Shown here in pieces: positions 7,159 through 8,579 of a DNA stretch of 8,579 bases. This DNA is from Candidatus Aminicenantota bacterium (lineage in GTDB: Bacteria > Acidobacteriota > Aminicenantia > UBA2199). The stretch is from NCBI GenBank assembly GCA_030612495.1, contig JAUWNT010000097.1, positions 1-8,579 of the forward strand, read 5' to 3'. Positions within the stretch are counted from its first letter, which is position 1, and each line of letters opens with the position of its first letter. The notes beneath the pieces were generated by a model. It had not been told where the DNA came from. It did no database searches and saw nothing but the letters and a program-made list of their open reading frames with translations. Made by a program: the position numbers and the translations under genes.

Positions 7159-8256
7159 ATGGTACTATGGTTTTTAGAATTATTCTCCTCTATCCCTGGT
7201 CAAAGGCTCGTTTCTTATATATCGTTCAGGTCTTTAATGGCAATATTAACATCTTTTTTAATAGGAGTTTTTTTTGGTAAGAAATTAATAAATATAATAT
7301 ATCAATTAAATTTTAGAGATAAAGCAAGAGATTATGAAGGTATTTCATCAAAAAATAAAATTGGCACACCAACAATGGGTGGGTTAATCATCTTTATTTC
7401 ATTTTTAGCTTCAGTATTGTTGTGGGGAAATTTAAATAACTTTTTCATAAAGGTTATACTATTTGCAGGTTTCTGGTTTACAGCTCTTGGGTTTTTTGAT
7501 GATTATTTAAAAAATGTAAGAGGCTCTGTAGACTTAGGCATGAGTAGGGGTTTGAAACTTTTTTTTCAGGCTCTATTTGGATTAATTCTGGCTTTACTTG
7601 TATTATCTCAAAATTCATCTCCATTTCCAAAGGATATAATAACAGAGCTATTCGTTCCTTTTATAAAAAATCCAGTAATTGATTTATCTTATTTTTATTA
7701 TCCATTTATAATTCTGGTTATTATTGGAATTTCGAATTCAATAAATTTTGCAGATGGGTTAGATGGTCTTGCAACTGTTCCTGTAGCATTGTTAGCTTTA
7801 GTTTATGCTGCTTTTGCTTATATTTTGGGTAATTTAAAAGCAGCGGATTATTTATTATTCCCATATATAAATGGTTCAGGTGAATTGGTAATAGCCATGT
7901 CTGCTTTAATCGGAGCTCTTGCAGCTTTTTTATGGTTTAATGCGTACCCTGCTGAAATATTTATGGGAGACACAGGTTCACTTTTTTTAGGTGGAATAAT
8001 AGCAACCACTGCTATTTTGCTGAAAAAGGAGTTACTCTTTTTGATTGCTGGTGGAGTTTTTGTGATTGAATTTTTATCTGTTTTTATTCAGGATTATATA
8101 GGAATTAAATTATTTAAAAGGAGGATTTTTTATAGGGCTCCCATTCATCACACATATCAGTTTCTTGGTGTGGGAGAACCTAAGATTGTTGTTAGATTCT
8201 GGATAATTGCAATTATATTTACATTGATTAGTTTAATAAGTATAAAGCTAAGATAA
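7159..8256 (+). CDS. mraY: Phospho-N-acetylmuramoyl-pentapeptide-transferase
   Basis: Integral membrane enzyme that transfers phospho-MurNAc-pentapeptide from UDP to undecaprenyl phosphate, giving lipid I, the substrate of MurG. The 365-residue length is typical (about 320-370). Visible motifs are TPTMGG (70-75), GFFDDYLK with Asp114 and Asp115, NFADGLDGLA (from Asn196, with Asp199 and Asp202), FMGDTGS with Asp271, and APIHHTYQ with His330 and His331. These cover the Mg2+/catalytic aspartates of the family. About ten hydrophobic segments fit the known 10-TM fold. The usual cytoplasmic His-His-His triad reads His-His-Thr332. GEPKIVVRFWI near the C-terminus is a family hallmark that separates it from WecA-type relatives. 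The ATG is separated by 1 nt from the stop of the MurG-MurJ gene and has AAGGAG in that gene's end, so co-translation is likely. The gene product makes the substrate consumed by its neighbour. Confidence 0.96.
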   Translation: MVLWFLELFSSIPGQRLVSYISFRSLMAILTSFLIGVFFGKKLINIIYQLNFRDKARDYEGISSKNKIGTPTMGGLIIFISFLASVLLWGNLNNFFIKVILFAGFWFTALGFFDDYLKNVRGSVDLGMSRGLKLFFQALFGLILALLVLSQNSSPFPKDIITELFVPFIKNPVIDLSYFYYPFIILVIIGISNSINFADGLDGLATVPVALLALVYAAFAYILGNLKAADYLLFPYINGSGELVIAMSALIGALAAFLWFNAYPAEIFMGDTGSLFLGGIIATTAILLKKELLFLIAGGVFVIEFLSVFIQDYIGIKLFKRRIFYRAPIHHTYQFLGVGEPKIVVRFWIIAIIFTLISLISIKLR

Positions 8257-8579
8257 TGAATGATATAAAAGATGTTTTTATGTTTTTTAGTTTTTCTTAT
8301 AAAAAGTTTTTAATTGACTTTTTCTATTATTCTATTTATTTTTTTGCTGTAATAATTTCAACTTTATTAATCTTTTTTATAAATTATAGATATTTAAATG
8401 GTCATATACTTTTTATACTTTTTTTGTTTATCTTAACCATTGGAGATTACTTTTTAGAAAAATATATTTTTTTTAAGAATAAATACAATTTAAATATATC
8501 ATTTTTTAATTATTTAAATAAAGAAAAAGGTTTTTCAGATATAGTTGTAAATAACGATTGGAGAATAGAGTTAAAAAAG
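8256..8579 (+). CDS. Unrecognised membrane protein, 3' end beyond the window
   Basis: A frame opening with ATG at 8256 shares one base with the mraY stop (TAATG). It stays open for 108 codons to the window edge, so the protein is incomplete. It begins with a short Phe-rich segment. Two hydrophobic stretches follow, at about residues 19-43 and 50-66, which look like a TM hairpin, and then a soluble charged stretch ending in WRIELKK. No motif of FtsW, MurD, FtsQ or another usual neighbour of mraY is visible, and no family is recognised. The stop-start overlap suggests translational coupling to mraY, and the ribosome site is weak. It could be a membrane-anchored regulator, sensor or enzyme whose main domain lies outside the window. 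The reading frame is likely real because of its length in AT-rich DNA and its overlap, but the function is unknown. Confidence 0.7.
   Translation, partial: MNDIKDVFMFFSFSYKKFLIDFFYYSIYFFAVIISTLLIFFINYRYLNGHILFILFLFILTIGDYFLEKYIFFKNKYNLNISFFNYLNKEKGFSDIVVNNDWRIELKK

Noticed and set aside
8257..8579. Non-coding AT-rich tail after mraY
   Set aside because: The long T-runs read as Phe codons in an open frame with a TM pattern and a stop-start overlap, so a coding call fits better.
1..8579. CRISPR array, tRNA, rRNA, insertion sequence or defence system
   Set aside because: No spaced direct repeats, no RNA gene signatures, no transposase or defence motifs, and no non-coding gap longer than about 75 bases were seen.

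Overview
The window is strongly AT-rich and almost entirely coding. All recognisable genes are on the + strand and tightly packed, using the standard bacterial code (ATG and TTG starts, TGA used as a real stop, TGG for Trp). Gene content is bacterial chromosomal housekeeping: exonuclease VII, an M16 zinc peptidase, and the lipid-linked stage of peptidoglycan synthesis. Nothing points to a plasmid, phage, IS element, CRISPR array, tRNA or rRNA. The protein divergence and the domain fusion suggest a poorly sampled low-GC lineage, perhaps an uncultured candidate phylum or a spirochaete-like bacterium. The sequence alone does not allow a taxonomic name.

Layout. (1) Positions 1-2031: xseA (large subunit of exonuclease VII, with an unusual N-terminal module) overlaps xseB (small subunit) by 8 nt. 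(2) Positions 2028-2056: a near-consensus sigma-70-type promoter (TTGACT, 17 nt, TATAAT) overlaps the xseB stop codon and probably starts a new transcription unit. (3) Positions 2078-3337: M16-family metallopeptidase with an intact HXXEH zinc site. (4) Positions 3393-7157: one uninterrupted frame encoding MurG, an FHA-like beta domain, a 14-TM MurJ flippase and a HEAT-like alpha-helical tail. (5) Positions 7159-8256: mraY. (6) From 8256 to the window edge: the start of an unrecognised two-TM membrane protein, overlapping the mraY stop by 1 nt.

How the genes fit together. MraY makes lipid I, MurG adds GlcNAc to make lipid II, and MurJ flips lipid II across the inner membrane. Here the three steps are encoded by two adjacent genes, with MurG and MurJ physically joined. 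The expected topology agrees: MurG works on the cytoplasmic face, MurJ has a cytoplasmic N-terminus, and an even number of TM helices returns the C-terminal HEAT-like tail to the cytoplasm. The fusion is the main novelty of the window. Secondary points are the loss of a normally conserved Ala-Asp-Arg motif in the MurJ part, a perfect Shine-Dalgarno motif left inside the coding sequence at the MurG/FHA-like junction, and the extra N-terminal domain on XseA.
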